From DATATV01 sp035551355 (lineage in GTDB: Bacteria; Actinomycetota; Actinomycetes; Mycobacteriales; Pseudonocardiaceae): 64,000 bases of DNA. The stretch is taken from the NCBI GenBank assembly GCA_035551355.1, contig DASZNF010000144.1:51363-115362 (forward strand). The letters are read 5' to 3'. Of this stretch, positions 44,401 through 53,171 are shown piece by piece (the first letter of the stretch is position 1; each line of letters begins with the position of its first letter). A model generated the notes under the pieces. That model made no database searches. It had not been told where the DNA came from and was given only the letters and a program-made list of their open reading frames with translations. Position numbers and translations under genes: made by a program.

Positions 44401-47400
44401 CCGGCGCGGCCTGCGTCGGGCGGCAGTGCAGTGCGTGCCAGCGCTCGCGGACTTCGGCGACTTCCGGGGCGTGGGCGACGAGATCGTAGTTGATGCGGAC
44501 GCTGGTGCCGGGGTCGAATCGGCTGACGAAGGCCTCGCAGGCGCGGCGCTCCCCGGCGATCACGCAGGTACCGGGTGCGCACACCGCGGTGAGGTGGATG
44601 CCGACCTCGCCGCGCACCATCTCGCGAACGACATCGGCGTCGGCGGACAGCACGAATCCGGCCCACTGGTCGCCGGTGATGCCGGTGCGGGCCCAGAATC
44701 GTCGCACCGCGCGGAGTTCGCCACCGAGTTCGTGGGTGAACAGTTCGCTGGCCCGGGCGTCCGCGGCCAGGGAATCGGGATCGCACCAGACGTCCAGGGC
44801 CACCAGCGCGGCCGATTCGCCGGAGGAGTAGCCGATCGCGGCATCGGGCCGGATGCCCAGGACTTCCCGGCTGATGCGGGTGTGCAGGCGCGAGAGGTAG
44901 CCGACGCCGAGGATCTGTTCCAGCGAGTCGGCCGGTCTGCCGTCGCCTCGGTAGGCCCAGGCGGCGAGGGTGGCGCCGTCCATGTCGGCTTGGGGTGCGA
45001 AAGCGAGCATGAGCTCGGCGCCCATACCCGGGTAGGCCGACGATCCCTTGGTGTAGACGAAGGCCGTGTCGCCGCCGACCGGATTGGCGCGGTAGGCAAC
45101 GCCGTCCGGACGTGGACCTGCGTCGCGCAGCCATCTTCGCGCGGCGGCGAGTCGGGACCGCCGGTGGTTCTCGTCGCGGGCGGCCAGGGCCAGCCGGGCC
45201 GGGCCGGTCAGCAGATCGGGTAGGTCGGTGGCCGTGTACACGTGCACGGTGGGCGGCGGTGCCGGCGACCAGGGCGCGGCGTTGCCGGCCCGGAGTCGGG
45301 TTCGGTATGGCCCGGCGCCCAGGACCGGTGTGACGATGTCCGCGGCTCTGGCGTCGGGCCAGGGTTCGGCGCTGGTCCCGGTGCGGGGCCGGGCGCGGTG
45401 GTGCAGGGCCAGGGCCGCCACGGCCACGGTGAGCAGCCCGCGGGCGGCGTGCGGTGCGCCGAACAAATCGACCGGATCACAATCGGATTCGATGTCCTGG
45501 CCGAAAATGAAATCGGCGCGAGTCCCGCGCGAGGTCGGCGCCACGGTGGCGATCACCGGGTCGCCGTCGGCCCGCGCGTCGGCCAGCCGCTTCACCACCA
45601 GGACCACGGCCGCATCACAAGTCTTGGCAGGTAACGAAAGTTCCGCGGCGGCGGCGCGATGCACGGGCTCGTCGGACAGGTCGACGGCGCCGACGATCGC
45701 GGCGTCGATCTCCCCCGCCCGCAGCGCCCGGGCCGCCAGATCCAGGGCGACGCAGCCCGATGCTTCCTCCGCGCCGACCGCGAATGCCGGGCCGGACAGG
45801 TCGAGTTGACTGCCGATCCGGTTGGCGATGATGTTGGCCATGCTGCCCAGCACGCTCGCCGCGGTCAGCGACGGGCTCACCTCCGGGCCCGCGCCGAGAC
45901 GTTGCCGCAGGTGGGTGCGGGCGGCCTCCGGATCGGTGCCCACGCCGATCAGCACGGCGGTCCGCTCGCCGGGCAGCCGGACGTGCGCGGTGGCCTCGCG
46001 GGCCGCCTCCAGCACCACAACCTGCTGGCCCAGCGCATCGGTCAGATCGCGCGGCGGGAACCGCAGGCCGGGCAGGGCCACCTCGATGCCGTTTCCGTTG
46101 GGGCGCAACGGCTCGCCGCTCAGCAGCGCGGTGCGGAACGCTTCGGTGCCGTGGTTGCCGATTCGGGTGCCCAGCGCGACGATCGCGATCTCCTCGGCCG
46201 GCGCGGGCCCGGCGGCGCCGACCGTGGCCGGATCGGCATCGAACGCCTCGACGATCAGGTGGGCGTTGTTGCCGCCGAACCCGAAGGCGCTCAACCCGGC
46301 CCGGCGCCGACCGGGCCACGCCTCATTGGCGGTCAGCAGACGGATCGGTCCGGACAACTCGGCGATGGGATCGAGCTCGCCGGCCGTCGCGGGGCGGATG
46401 CCGGCGTCGATCGCGCCGAGGAGTTTGAGCAGACCGGCCGCGCCGGACGCGGTGAGCAGGTGGCCGAGATTCGCCTTGGCCGAGCCGACCGGCACATCGA
46501 CGTTGCCGGCGAAGAAGGCGGCCGTGGAGCGCGCTTCGACGGCGTCGCCCACCGGGGTGCCGGTGGCGTGACATTCCAGCAGCGACACGGTTTCCGGCCC
46601 GAATCCGGCCTGCTGGTAGGCCGCGCGCATGGCCCGGATCTGCCCATTCTCGTCGGGCACGAGGAATCCGCCGGTGCGTCCGTCGTTGGACAGGCCGACC
46701 CCGCGCAGCACGCCCCGAATCGGTCTGCCTGCGGCGATGGCGTCGCGCAGCCGCACCAACGCCACGATCGCCACCCCCTCCCCCGGTACCAGTCCGTCGG
46801 CGCCACGGTGGAAGGGGCGGCTGCGGCCGGTGCGGCTGAGTCCGCCGAGTGCCTCGAAGCCGAGGTTGATGATCAACGGGTCGCAGCCGCTCACCGCACC
46901 GGCCAGCATCAGATCGGCGGTGCCGTCGTGCAGCCGGTCGCAGGCGAGCTTGATCGCGTAGAGCGCCGACGCACACGCGGCTTCTACGGTGACGGCGCCC
47001 GCGCCCAGCCCCAGCGCGCGAGCCGCGATGTGCGCGGGCAGGCCGGAACAGAACCGATCGGCCGCGCACACCCTGGGCGGTTCGGGGATCGCGGCGCGCA
47101 GGTCGGTGCGGTCGGCCAGCCAGATCCGTTCGGCGTAGGCGGCCAGTCCACGGCTGGGAAAGCCGAGTGCACCCAGAACCAGACCCGCTCCCGGCAGCGC
47201 GCCGTCATGGCCGGATTCGTGCAGCGCGGCGCGGGACGCGTGCAGAACCCATCGCAGGGCCGGATCGAACCCGGTGACTTCCTCGGCGTCGACCTGGAAC
47301 CCGTTGGGGTCGAACACGTTCTCGAAGCCGCGCACCGTCCCGGCGATCGCGCTGATTGTGCGGTCGGCCGGCAGCCGCCAGTCTGTGGGCAGCACCGGTC

Positions 47401-47509
47401 CGGTGCTGATCCGGCCGTGCCTCACGTTGTCCCAGAACTGATCCGGGTCCAGGGCGCCGGGCAGCACGCAGCCGCGGCCCACGATGGCGATCGGCTCGAA
47501 CGCCGTCAT
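41405..47509 (-). CDS. PfaC-like iterative lipid synthase subunit: KS-CLF-AT-DH-DH
   Basis: A 2034-residue polyketide/PUFA-type synthase. Domains: ketosynthase 1-425 (Cys179 in EAACAS, His314, His350); chain-length-factor-like KS 438-710 with Glu582 where the Cys would be; acyltransferase 815-1115 (Ser895 in GYSSG, His1013); then four hot-dog units at about 1285-1440, 1460-1640, 1720-1865 and 1895-2034. Units 2 and 4 carry the dehydratase His (His1536 in DGHFHHDPCMPG, His1938 in KAHFFQDPVMPG); units 1 and 3 lack it, giving two pseudo/active pairs as in PfaC. It overlaps both neighbours by ATGA. The fused AT recalls the myxobacterial Pfa3 layout, but no acylglycerolphosphate acyltransferase domain is present. 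Product unknown. Confidence 0.93.
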   Translation of the reverse strand: MTAFEPIAIVGRGCVLPGALDPDQFWDNVRHGRISTGPVLPTDWRLPADRTISAIAGTVRGFENVFDPNGFQVDAEEVTGFDPALRWVLHASRAALHESGHDGALPGAGLVLGALGFPSRGLAAYAERIWLADRTDLRAAIPEPPRVCAADRFCSGLPAHIAARALGLGAGAVTVEAACASALYAIKLACDRLHDGTADLMLAGAVSGCDPLIINLGFEALGGLSRTGRSRPFHRGADGLVPGEGVAIVALVRLRDAIAAGRPIRGVLRGVGLSNDGRTGGFLVPDENGQIRAMRAAYQQAGFGPETVSLLECHATGTPVGDAVEARSTAAFFAGNVDVPVGSAKANLGHLLTASGAAGLLKLLGAIDAGIRPATAGELDPIAELSGPIRLLTANEAWPGRRRAGLSAFGFGGNNAHLIVEAFDADPATVGAAGPAPAEEIAIVALGTRIGNHGTEAFRTALLSGEPLRPNGNGIEVALPGLRFPPRDLTDALGQQVVVLEAAREATAHVRLPGERTAVLIGVGTDPEAARTHLRQRLGAGPEVSPSLTAASVLGSMANIIANRIGSQLDLSGPAFAVGAEEASGCVALDLAARALRAGEIDAAIVGAVDLSDEPVHRAAAAELSLPAKTCDAAVVLVVKRLADARADGDPVIATVAPTSRGTRADFIFGQDIESDCDPVDLFGAPHAARGLLTVAVAALALHHRARPRTGTSAEPWPDARAADIVTPVLGAGPYRTRLRAGNAAPWSPAPPPTVHVYTATDLPDLLTGPARLALAARDENHRRSRLAAARRWLRDAGPRPDGVAYRANPVGGDTAFVYTKGSSAYPGMGAELMLAFAPQADMDGATLAAWAYRGDGRPADSLEQILGVGYLSRLHTRISREVLGIRPDAAIGYSSGESAALVALDVWCDPDSLAADARASELFTHELGGELRAVRRFWARTGITGDQWAGFVLSADADVVREMVRGEVGIHLTAVCAPGTCVIAGERRACEAFVSRFDPGTSVRINYDLVAHAPEVAEVRERWHALHCRPTQAAPGIRFYRGATGQWYHPTQESVADALTEQAIAPVDFPALINQAYRDGVRVFIEQGPGTQCTGWIQRILGDREHVAVAMDSAGANGVWQLSTVITELAAAGVEVRTDALASYFGTHQPTPGAAVTIPARLPAPILPTIYTVLERAPELHPMPVRTPPLDRAGVLSAWRQSINEVHRQHLSQQTIAHQRFLDTQTAALGALARAFPAAPPTPASRPGPRFDRAQLEHLAVGRISEVFGPMFAVQDDDVRQTRMPRPPLLLADRVLGIDAEAGAMGTGTIWTQTDVTQDAWYLDATGRMPPGLLVEAGQADLLLISWLGADLKNRGERVYRLLGSEVTFHGAPPAPGTTLDYEIRIVDHVSHGPIRLFFFEYDCHSNGELVLTVRHGQAGFFSDEELATTGGVLWDPAATSPEPDAPADPPAVRCTRDSFDTNAIGAFTEGRPADCLGPGWDITRADIRSPRIGSGRLRLIDEVTDFDPGGGPWKRGYLRAHTTISPDDWYFDGHFHHDPCMPGTLMSEGCFQAVSFFLAACGHTIGHDGWRFEPVTGVPSRMRCRGQVTPESRSLTYEVFVCSVSAGPIPTVIADVLVTVDGVKALHVADCAVRLVPDWPLDHWRHLGPPTTQRTAEPLPPKELGGLAEHVDTGPVADVEGLRMGYASLLACAWGRPTDGLGPMAEVFLGPRRPPRLPGPPYHFMTRVANVTGPYRGMAVGSTVDAEYDVPGEAWFFADNAGTAPIAVLMEIALQPCGWLGCYVGSPVQLDTELLFRNLDGDLRVLDEVRPSTRTVHTTVALTAISHINGMIIESFTVDCHADGVPLCNGTAVFGYFSAAAFAEQPGVPPTPAERDQLAEPSAGPPMLHAHGRVAGPMLSMLHRITGYWPDGGAAGLGRVRAELDVDPGAWFFKAHFFQDPVMPGSLGIEAMGQLLRWYLLARDTGEDAGAARFEPIALNQRLTWTYRGQIVPADRLITVELEVLEVHDTTVLATAWLWVDGRRIYRLELRV

Positions 47510-50500
47510 TGTCCGGCCGCCGCTTCGATCGGGAACAGGTCGGGTCGGCGGATCAGGCTGACTCCGAACAGTTCGGTGCGCACGCCACCGTCCGGGTCGA
47601 ACAGCGCGATGTCGCAGCGGGTCTGGCCGTCGGTGCTGGTGGCGGCGCTGACCACGCAGCGCGCCGGCGCGGGGGCCGGACCGAGCCGATGCAGGAGCAC
47701 CCGATCGACGCCCATCGGCAGGCTCGCTTCGCCGATGGTCCGGCTCACCCAGAGCACCGCTGCCTGCAACGCACCGTCGACGGCGGCCGGGTCGCAGCAC
47801 CACGCATCGCCGGCCCAGCCCAGTTCGGACACACCGATGACCCGCGCGTCGGCGCCGGTGGCCGAGAGAGCGTCGATCCGTAGCAGGGATTGACATCGCG
47901 GTCCATGGAACAGAACGGGGCTGTCATAGATGTGGTTGGTGGCACCAAGCTCGATTGAGCCGGTGCTGGCGGTCTGGTGGTGGGTGTGGTGCCCCCCCGG
48001 CGTCACCAGGCGGGCCCGGTAGTGCACGGCGCCGGACGCGGAGTGCAGGCTCAGGTCCCATTCGTCGTTGCCCGCGCCGTGGCCGTGGATGGTGAAGCGG
48101 TGGCCGGTCGCGAGGTCGGGCAGGTCGACGCGGCGCAGGACACGGACATCGGCGAGTTCGACCGCGCGAGTGGGATGACGAGAGCGGGCCGCGGCGGCGA
48201 ACCACTCCAGGGCAACCGCGAACGGGAGCACCGGAGTCTCGGCCGGGGTGTGATCGGCCAGCTGCGCGTGGGTAGCGGCCGACACGGTGACCTCGATCGC
48301 GATTTCGGACTGGGGAAGCTCGATTCCGGCCGCAACAACGACATCGCCCGAATAACTGTCCACCTCGGACACGAAGGCGGCGGCGCCCGTGTCGAGCGGG
48401 ATGAGGGGTATGCCGCGGCTGATGAAATGCGTGGCGAGTGACGGGGTGACCATGCCGCCGGCCCAGGGACCCCAGCCGATCGAGACGACCCGGCAGTCCG
48501 GCCGGCGGCCGCGTTCCGCGTTCGCCAGGTGGTTGAGCGTTTCATTGGCCATCGCGTAGTCACTCTGGCCGGGATTGCCGAACCGGGCCGCGACGGAGGA
48601 GAACACGCACAGCAGTCGCAGTGGATCGGTCGCCGTCGCGGCCATCAACGCATACCAGCCAGCGACCTTCGTGTCGTACACCTGAGCGAATTGTTCGTCG
48701 GTCTTGTCGGCGATGCGCCGGTCGGCCAGCCACCCCGCGCCGTGCACGACGGCGGTGACCGGCCCCCAGTCGTGGCGCACGCGGTCCAGTTCGCGTTGTA
48801 ACGCGGTCTGGTCGGTGACGTCCAGGCAGGCGTAGCGGACTTCGGAACCGGCGCGGGCGATATCGGCCAGCATGGCCCGGATCTCCCGGACGGCAAGGAC
48901 GGCGCGGGCGCGCGCGGTCAGTTGGGCGGGCGTGCAGGCAGGCTGTTGGGCGGCCAGTGATCGGGTGATGGCCACCTCGTCGGTGGCGGCGGCCAGACCG
49001 GGCGGTTCGTCGGCGAGTTCGGTCCGGCCGACCAGCAGCATTCTGGGCCGGTGGGCGGCGGCCAGCGCCCGCAGTGCGGCCGCGGTGATCCCCCGCGCCC
49101 CACCGGTGGCGACGAGGACCGATTCGGCCGTGATCACCGGCTGCGCCGGCGAGGGCGGGGTGTCGGGCAGACCGATCGTCCAGCGTGATCCGTCCGCGCG
49201 CAGGCCGACGTCCAGTGTCGCGCCACCGGTCAGCAGTTCCTCGACGATCGCCTCGGCGATGGCGTCGTCGGTTCGTGCGCCGCGCTCGCAGTCGACGGCT
49301 CTGACTGCCGCGCGTGGCCATTCCAGGGCCGCGGTCCGGGCCAGCGCGGCCAGGCCGCCCAGCGCCGCCCGCGTGGAGTCGGGTTCGGCGAGGCCGAGGC
49401 GTCCGCCGGTGTCCTGCACGGTCACGAACACCCCACCGCGCTCGGCCATCCGCGCCGCCACCCTTCGGGCCGCGCGGAAGGCGGCAGCGTGCAGGGTCCT
49501 GGCGTCGCGAGGGTCGGCCAGGCCGTGCAACAGGATGACGCCCCAGGAGTCGGGTTCGGGCACTTCCGCCGCGATGGCCGCGATGTGGTGAGCGGCGAGG
49601 TGATCGACCACTGCGGCGGCCAGGCCGCTGCCGCCATCGACGACGACCAGGGGTGCGTCGGTGAGCCCGGCCAGGGCCAGGCCGAAGGCGGGAGCGGCGA
49701 CCAGTTGTGGTTGGCAGCGCCGAAGCGGCGGCGGTTCAGGGTCCCCGTTGCCGCTGGCGTCGCGGCTGGCGTTCTCCGAGGCGTGCTGGCCATCGCCGCG
49801 GCCGGCCCACCGCACGATCTGCTCGAGCGTGCGCAGTTGGAACAGCTGGGCCATCTGGGGCGAGTCGGCCGGCGGCATGCCCGCGACGCGCTGCCGGACG
49901 GTGGAGAAGATCTCGACCTTCTTGATCGAGTCGATCCCGAGGTCGGACTCCAGATCCATGGTGGCACCGAGCATATCGACCGGATAGCCGGTTTTGTCGG
50001 CCACGATGTCCAGCAGCAGCCCGATGTCCAGCGTGGAAGCCGGTTCGGCGGGCAGGGGAGCCTGCGGCATGACCACCGCGGCCAGGACGGGCGGCCGGGG
50101 CCGCGCGGGTGGCACAACGGCGGCCGGCGGCGACACGGTCAGCGGCGGCGACACGGCCGACGGCGACACGATCGGCGGTGCCGGCGGCATGGCGACCGGC
50201 GCTGGTGGCAGCGGCGCGGGCGCCGGTGGGAGGGCCGGCGCGGGCGCCGCCACGGCGGGGACGTAGCCGCCCGGGTCGGCGAGAGCGGCGAACATGCCCT
50301 CGGCGGTTCGCAGGTAGCTGCGATGGGCCTCGGCCAGGACGTCCTGGAAATGCAGGTGCGCCTCGGCGGTCTGGCGGTGCAGGGCCGACACCGCGGAAAG
50401 CCACTGTGGGCTCGGTTCGGTGGGCACTGGTTCGCGAAAATCGGGCATCTTGGCGGCTCCCCCGGATTCGGAATGAACGTGCGGTGCGACCGACTGCAGC

Positions 50501-53160
50501 GACACTGGTTCGGGAACAGGTGAAAGTGGTGCAGGCGCAAGCGGGATCGAGTCGGGCTCCGGTAAGGACGGAACGGAGACCGGCGAGGGTGGTGCGGGCG
50601 ACTCGGTGCGGGACGGTCGGTAGCCGGTGCCGTCTATCGGGACTGTCCATCGTGGACGTTCGGTGGTTTGCCCCGGCGGAGTGGAAGTCGGCGAACCGGC
50701 GGCCTTCATGGGCACGCCCCATGCGGCGAGTCGGGCCAGCGCGTCGTGCCAGGAGGTCACGCCGTCCCGGCCTCGCCGGTCGAGGCTCACCGCCAGGTGC
50801 CGGCGGTCGCCGAGGATGCGGCTGATCAACCCGGTCAGCGTCGAACCCGCGCCGACCTCGATGAACGTGCGCACACCGGCGGCGTACATCGCCTCGATCT
50901 GGTCGTGGAACCGCACCGGTGCGCTCGCGTGCACGGCCAACCGGGCCCGGACGGCGGCCGGATCGTGGTCGTAACACGCCGCGTCGGCATTGGCGTAGAC
51001 GTCGATGACCGGTGCGGTCACCGGTAGCTCGTCGAGAAACGTACCGAGCGGACCGGCCACCGACGCGACCAGCGGGCTATGGAACGCCGCCGACACCTCC
51101 AGACGGCGCGCCGCGACACCCTCGCTCGACAATCGTCGGCACAGCGCGTCGATCGCCGCGGCCGAACCGGAGACAACGGTCTGGCCGGGCGCGTTGATGT
51201 TGGCCGGCCACACCGAATCGAGGTCGTCGATCGCCGCGGTGACCCGCGCCAGATCGGCCGAGACCGCGAGCATCGCGCCCGGCGGACCGTCGACCCGGGC
51301 CATGAGTTCACCGCGGCGCCGGGCCAACCGCACCAACGCTTCTGCCGGCAGGGCACCGGCCGCGTGCAACGCGACGAGTTCGCCGAGGCTGTGCCCGGCC
51401 ACGCAGTCCGGAGTGATTCCGGTGGCGGTCAGCAAGGCCAGCAGGGACAGGCTGTGCACGGCGAGTGCCGGTTGGGCCCACGCGGTGTCGGTGAGCCGGT
51501 GTTGCTGCGCGATCCGCTCGTCGTCGGAAAAGGCGCCGGGCGGGAACACGATTTCGTGCAGGCCGCACTCACCCAACGGCAGCTCAGCGGCGGCGTCCCA
51601 GACCTCCCGTGCCTCCGGGAACGCCATCGCTATGTCGGCGCCCATGCCGACGTACTGCGCACCCTGGCCGGGGAACACGAACGCGATCCGCCCCGGGTCG
51701 GCGCCCGGCTCCGCGGCGGCCGTCGCCCCGGCCACGTCACTCGCATCGACCGCCGTGGAGCGGTGTTCCTCCAATGCCACATGGAAGTTGGAGCCGCCGA
51801 ACCCGAAGCTGGACACCGAGGCCCGCCGCGGATGGCCGGCCGAACGGATCCACGGCCGGGCGGTGGTGTTGAGCCGGAACGGGCTGTTGTCGATGTCAAG
51901 TTTCCGGTTGGGGCGGGCCACTTTGATGGTCGGGGGCAGCACCCGATGGTGCAGGGCGAGCACCGCCTTCACCAGGCCGGCCGCGCCCGCGGCCGCCTTC
52001 GTGTGACCGATCTGCGATTTCACCGTGCCCAGCACGCACCACTGCCGGTCCTCGCGTCCGCTCTCCCGGAAAACCTGTTGCAGGGACTGGAATTCCGCGG
52101 CGTCGCCGGCGGCGGTCGCGGTGCCGTGGGCCTCGACCAGCTCGACGGTGTCCGGACCGTAGCCCGCGGCCGCGTAGGCCCGGCGCAGGGCGCGGACCTG
52201 GCCGTCGGGCATCGGCGCGTAGATCGCGCCGCCGCGGCCGTCCGACGACGAGCCGATGCCGCGGATGACGGCGTAGATCCGGTCGCCCTCGGCTTCGGCC
52301 GCGTCGAGCCGTTTGAGGCCGACCATGGCGACGCCCTCGCCGAGCATGGTGCCGTCGGCGTCGTCGGAGAACGGCCGCACGTCACCGGTCGGCGACAGGG
52401 CGGGAGTCTTGCTGAAACACACGTACATCAACGGGTTGTTGGTGGCGTCGACCCCGCCGGTGATCACCAGGTCGGCCACGCCGAGGGACAGTTCGTTGAT
52501 CGCCGACGCGAGTGCGGCCAGCGAACTGGCGCAGGCCGCGTCGACGGTGCAGTTGGTGCCGTGCAGATCCAGCCGGTTGGCGATCCGGCCTGCGACCACA
52601 TTGGACAGCAGTCCGGGAAAGGTCGCTTCCTGCCACGGCACGTACCGCTCGGCGATCCGGTCGCACACCGCCTCGGCTCGCGCGTCGTCAATTCCCTGCT
52701 CCCGCAAAGCTTTCCGCCACACCGGGCGCTGGATCCGGGCGTCCATGGTGCCCACGCGGGAGAGGGTGGAGCTGCCGAGGATCACGCTGACCCGTTCCCG
52801 GTCCAGCGGCCCGGCCAGGCCGTCGGCCAGATCGTCGAGCAGCTGGTCGGCCACCACGAGGCCCATCAGCTGGCCCGGATCGAGGGCGGGCAGGGTGGCC
52901 GGGGGCAGGCCGTGGGCGAGCGGGTCGAAGTCGATCTCCGGCAGGAACGCGCCGCGTCGGGCGTAGGTTTTGTCCGGGGCGGCAGGATCGGGGTCGTAGA
53001 AATCCTCGACCGGCCAATGGGTTTCCGGCACGTCGGTGATCATGTCCCGGCCGGTGACGATGGTGCGCCAGAACTCGGCGACCGACCGGCTGCCCGGCAT
53101 CAGCGCGGCGATGCCCACCACCGCGACCGGTACCTGTCCGGACGATTCACGCTGCGCCAT
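47506..53160 (-). CDS. PfaA-like iterative lipid synthase subunit: KS-AT-ACP-KR-DH
   Basis: An 1884-residue synthase. Domains: ketosynthase 10-465 (Cys210, His345, His386); malonyl-type acyltransferase 490-810 (Ser591 in GHSLGE, His694); a Pro/Ala-rich linker 845-1045; one acyl carrier protein 1043-1118 with the phosphopantetheine Ser1078 in LGIDSIKK; ketoreductase 1150-1615 (TGGARGIT at 1352-1359, Tyr1535 in GQSDYAMAN); a PKS-type dehydratase 1620-1880 (His1637 in LADHTPAETPVLP, Asp1795 in AAVDGALQ). The order is that of PfaA, but PfaA proteins typically carry several tandem ACPs. No phosphopantetheinyl transferase is in the window. A strong GAGGAG site precedes the ATG. It assembles and reduces the chain together with the KS-CLF-AT-DH-DH subunit. 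Confidence 0.94.
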   Translation of the reverse strand: MAQRESSGQVPVAVVGIAALMPGSRSVAEFWRTIVTGRDMITDVPETHWPVEDFYDPDPAAPDKTYARRGAFLPEIDFDPLAHGLPPATLPALDPGQLMGLVVADQLLDDLADGLAGPLDRERVSVILGSSTLSRVGTMDARIQRPVWRKALREQGIDDARAEAVCDRIAERYVPWQEATFPGLLSNVVAGRIANRLDLHGTNCTVDAACASSLAALASAINELSLGVADLVITGGVDATNNPLMYVCFSKTPALSPTGDVRPFSDDADGTMLGEGVAMVGLKRLDAAEAEGDRIYAVIRGIGSSSDGRGGAIYAPMPDGQVRALRRAYAAAGYGPDTVELVEAHGTATAAGDAAEFQSLQQVFRESGREDRQWCVLGTVKSQIGHTKAAAGAAGLVKAVLALHHRVLPPTIKVARPNRKLDIDNSPFRLNTTARPWIRSAGHPRRASVSSFGFGGSNFHVALEEHRSTAVDASDVAGATAAAEPGADPGRIAFVFPGQGAQYVGMGADIAMAFPEAREVWDAAAELPLGECGLHEIVFPPGAFSDDERIAQQHRLTDTAWAQPALAVHSLSLLALLTATGITPDCVAGHSLGELVALHAAGALPAEALVRLARRRGELMARVDGPPGAMLAVSADLARVTAAIDDLDSVWPANINAPGQTVVSGSAAAIDALCRRLSSEGVAARRLEVSAAFHSPLVASVAGPLGTFLDELPVTAPVIDVYANADAACYDHDPAAVRARLAVHASAPVRFHDQIEAMYAAGVRTFIEVGAGSTLTGLISRILGDRRHLAVSLDRRGRDGVTSWHDALARLAAWGVPMKAAGSPTSTPPGQTTERPRWTVPIDGTGYRPSRTESPAPPSPVSVPSLPEPDSIPLAPAPLSPVPEPVSLQSVAPHVHSESGGAAKMPDFREPVPTEPSPQWLSAVSALHRQTAEAHLHFQDVLAEAHRSYLRTAEGMFAALADPGGYVPAVAAPAPALPPAPAPLPPAPVAMPPAPPIVSPSAVSPPLTVSPPAAVVPPARPRPPVLAAVVMPQAPLPAEPASTLDIGLLLDIVADKTGYPVDMLGATMDLESDLGIDSIKKVEIFSTVRQRVAGMPPADSPQMAQLFQLRTLEQIVRWAGRGDGQHASENASRDASGNGDPEPPPLRRCQPQLVAAPAFGLALAGLTDAPLVVVDGGSGLAAAVVDHLAAHHIAAIAAEVPEPDSWGVILLHGLADPRDARTLHAAAFRAARRVAARMAERGGVFVTVQDTGGRLGLAEPDSTRAALGGLAALARTAALEWPRAAVRAVDCERGARTDDAIAEAIVEELLTGGATLDVGLRADGSRWTIGLPDTPPSPAQPVITAESVLVATGGARGITAAALRALAAAHRPRMLLVGRTELADEPPGLAAATDEVAITRSLAAQQPACTPAQLTARARAVLAVREIRAMLADIARAGSEVRYACLDVTDQTALQRELDRVRHDWGPVTAVVHGAGWLADRRIADKTDEQFAQVYDTKVAGWYALMAATATDPLRLLCVFSSVAARFGNPGQSDYAMANETLNHLANAERGRRPDCRVVSIGWGPWAGGMVTPSLATHFISRGIPLIPLDTGAAAFVSEVDSYSGDVVVAAGIELPQSEIAIEVTVSAATHAQLADHTPAETPVLPFAVALEWFAAAARSRHPTRAVELADVRVLRRVDLPDLATGHRFTIHGHGAGNDEWDLSLHSASGAVHYRARLVTPGGHHTHHQTASTGSIELGATNHIYDSPVLFHGPRCQSLLRIDALSATGADARVIGVSELGWAGDAWCCDPAAVDGALQAAVLWVSRTIGEASLPMGVDRVLLHRLGPAPAPARCVVSAATSTDGQTRCDIALFDPDGGVRTELFGVSLIRRPDLFPIEAAAGQ

Positions 53161-53171
53161 GGGTGTTCTCC

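Noticed and set aside
41363..45223. A 1286-codon open frame on the plus strand.
   Set aside because: It is antisense to the PfaC-like gene whose domains and catalytic residues are all in order. The frame has no family motifs and is rich in Arg, Gly, His and Gln, as expected from GC-rich antisense DNA.
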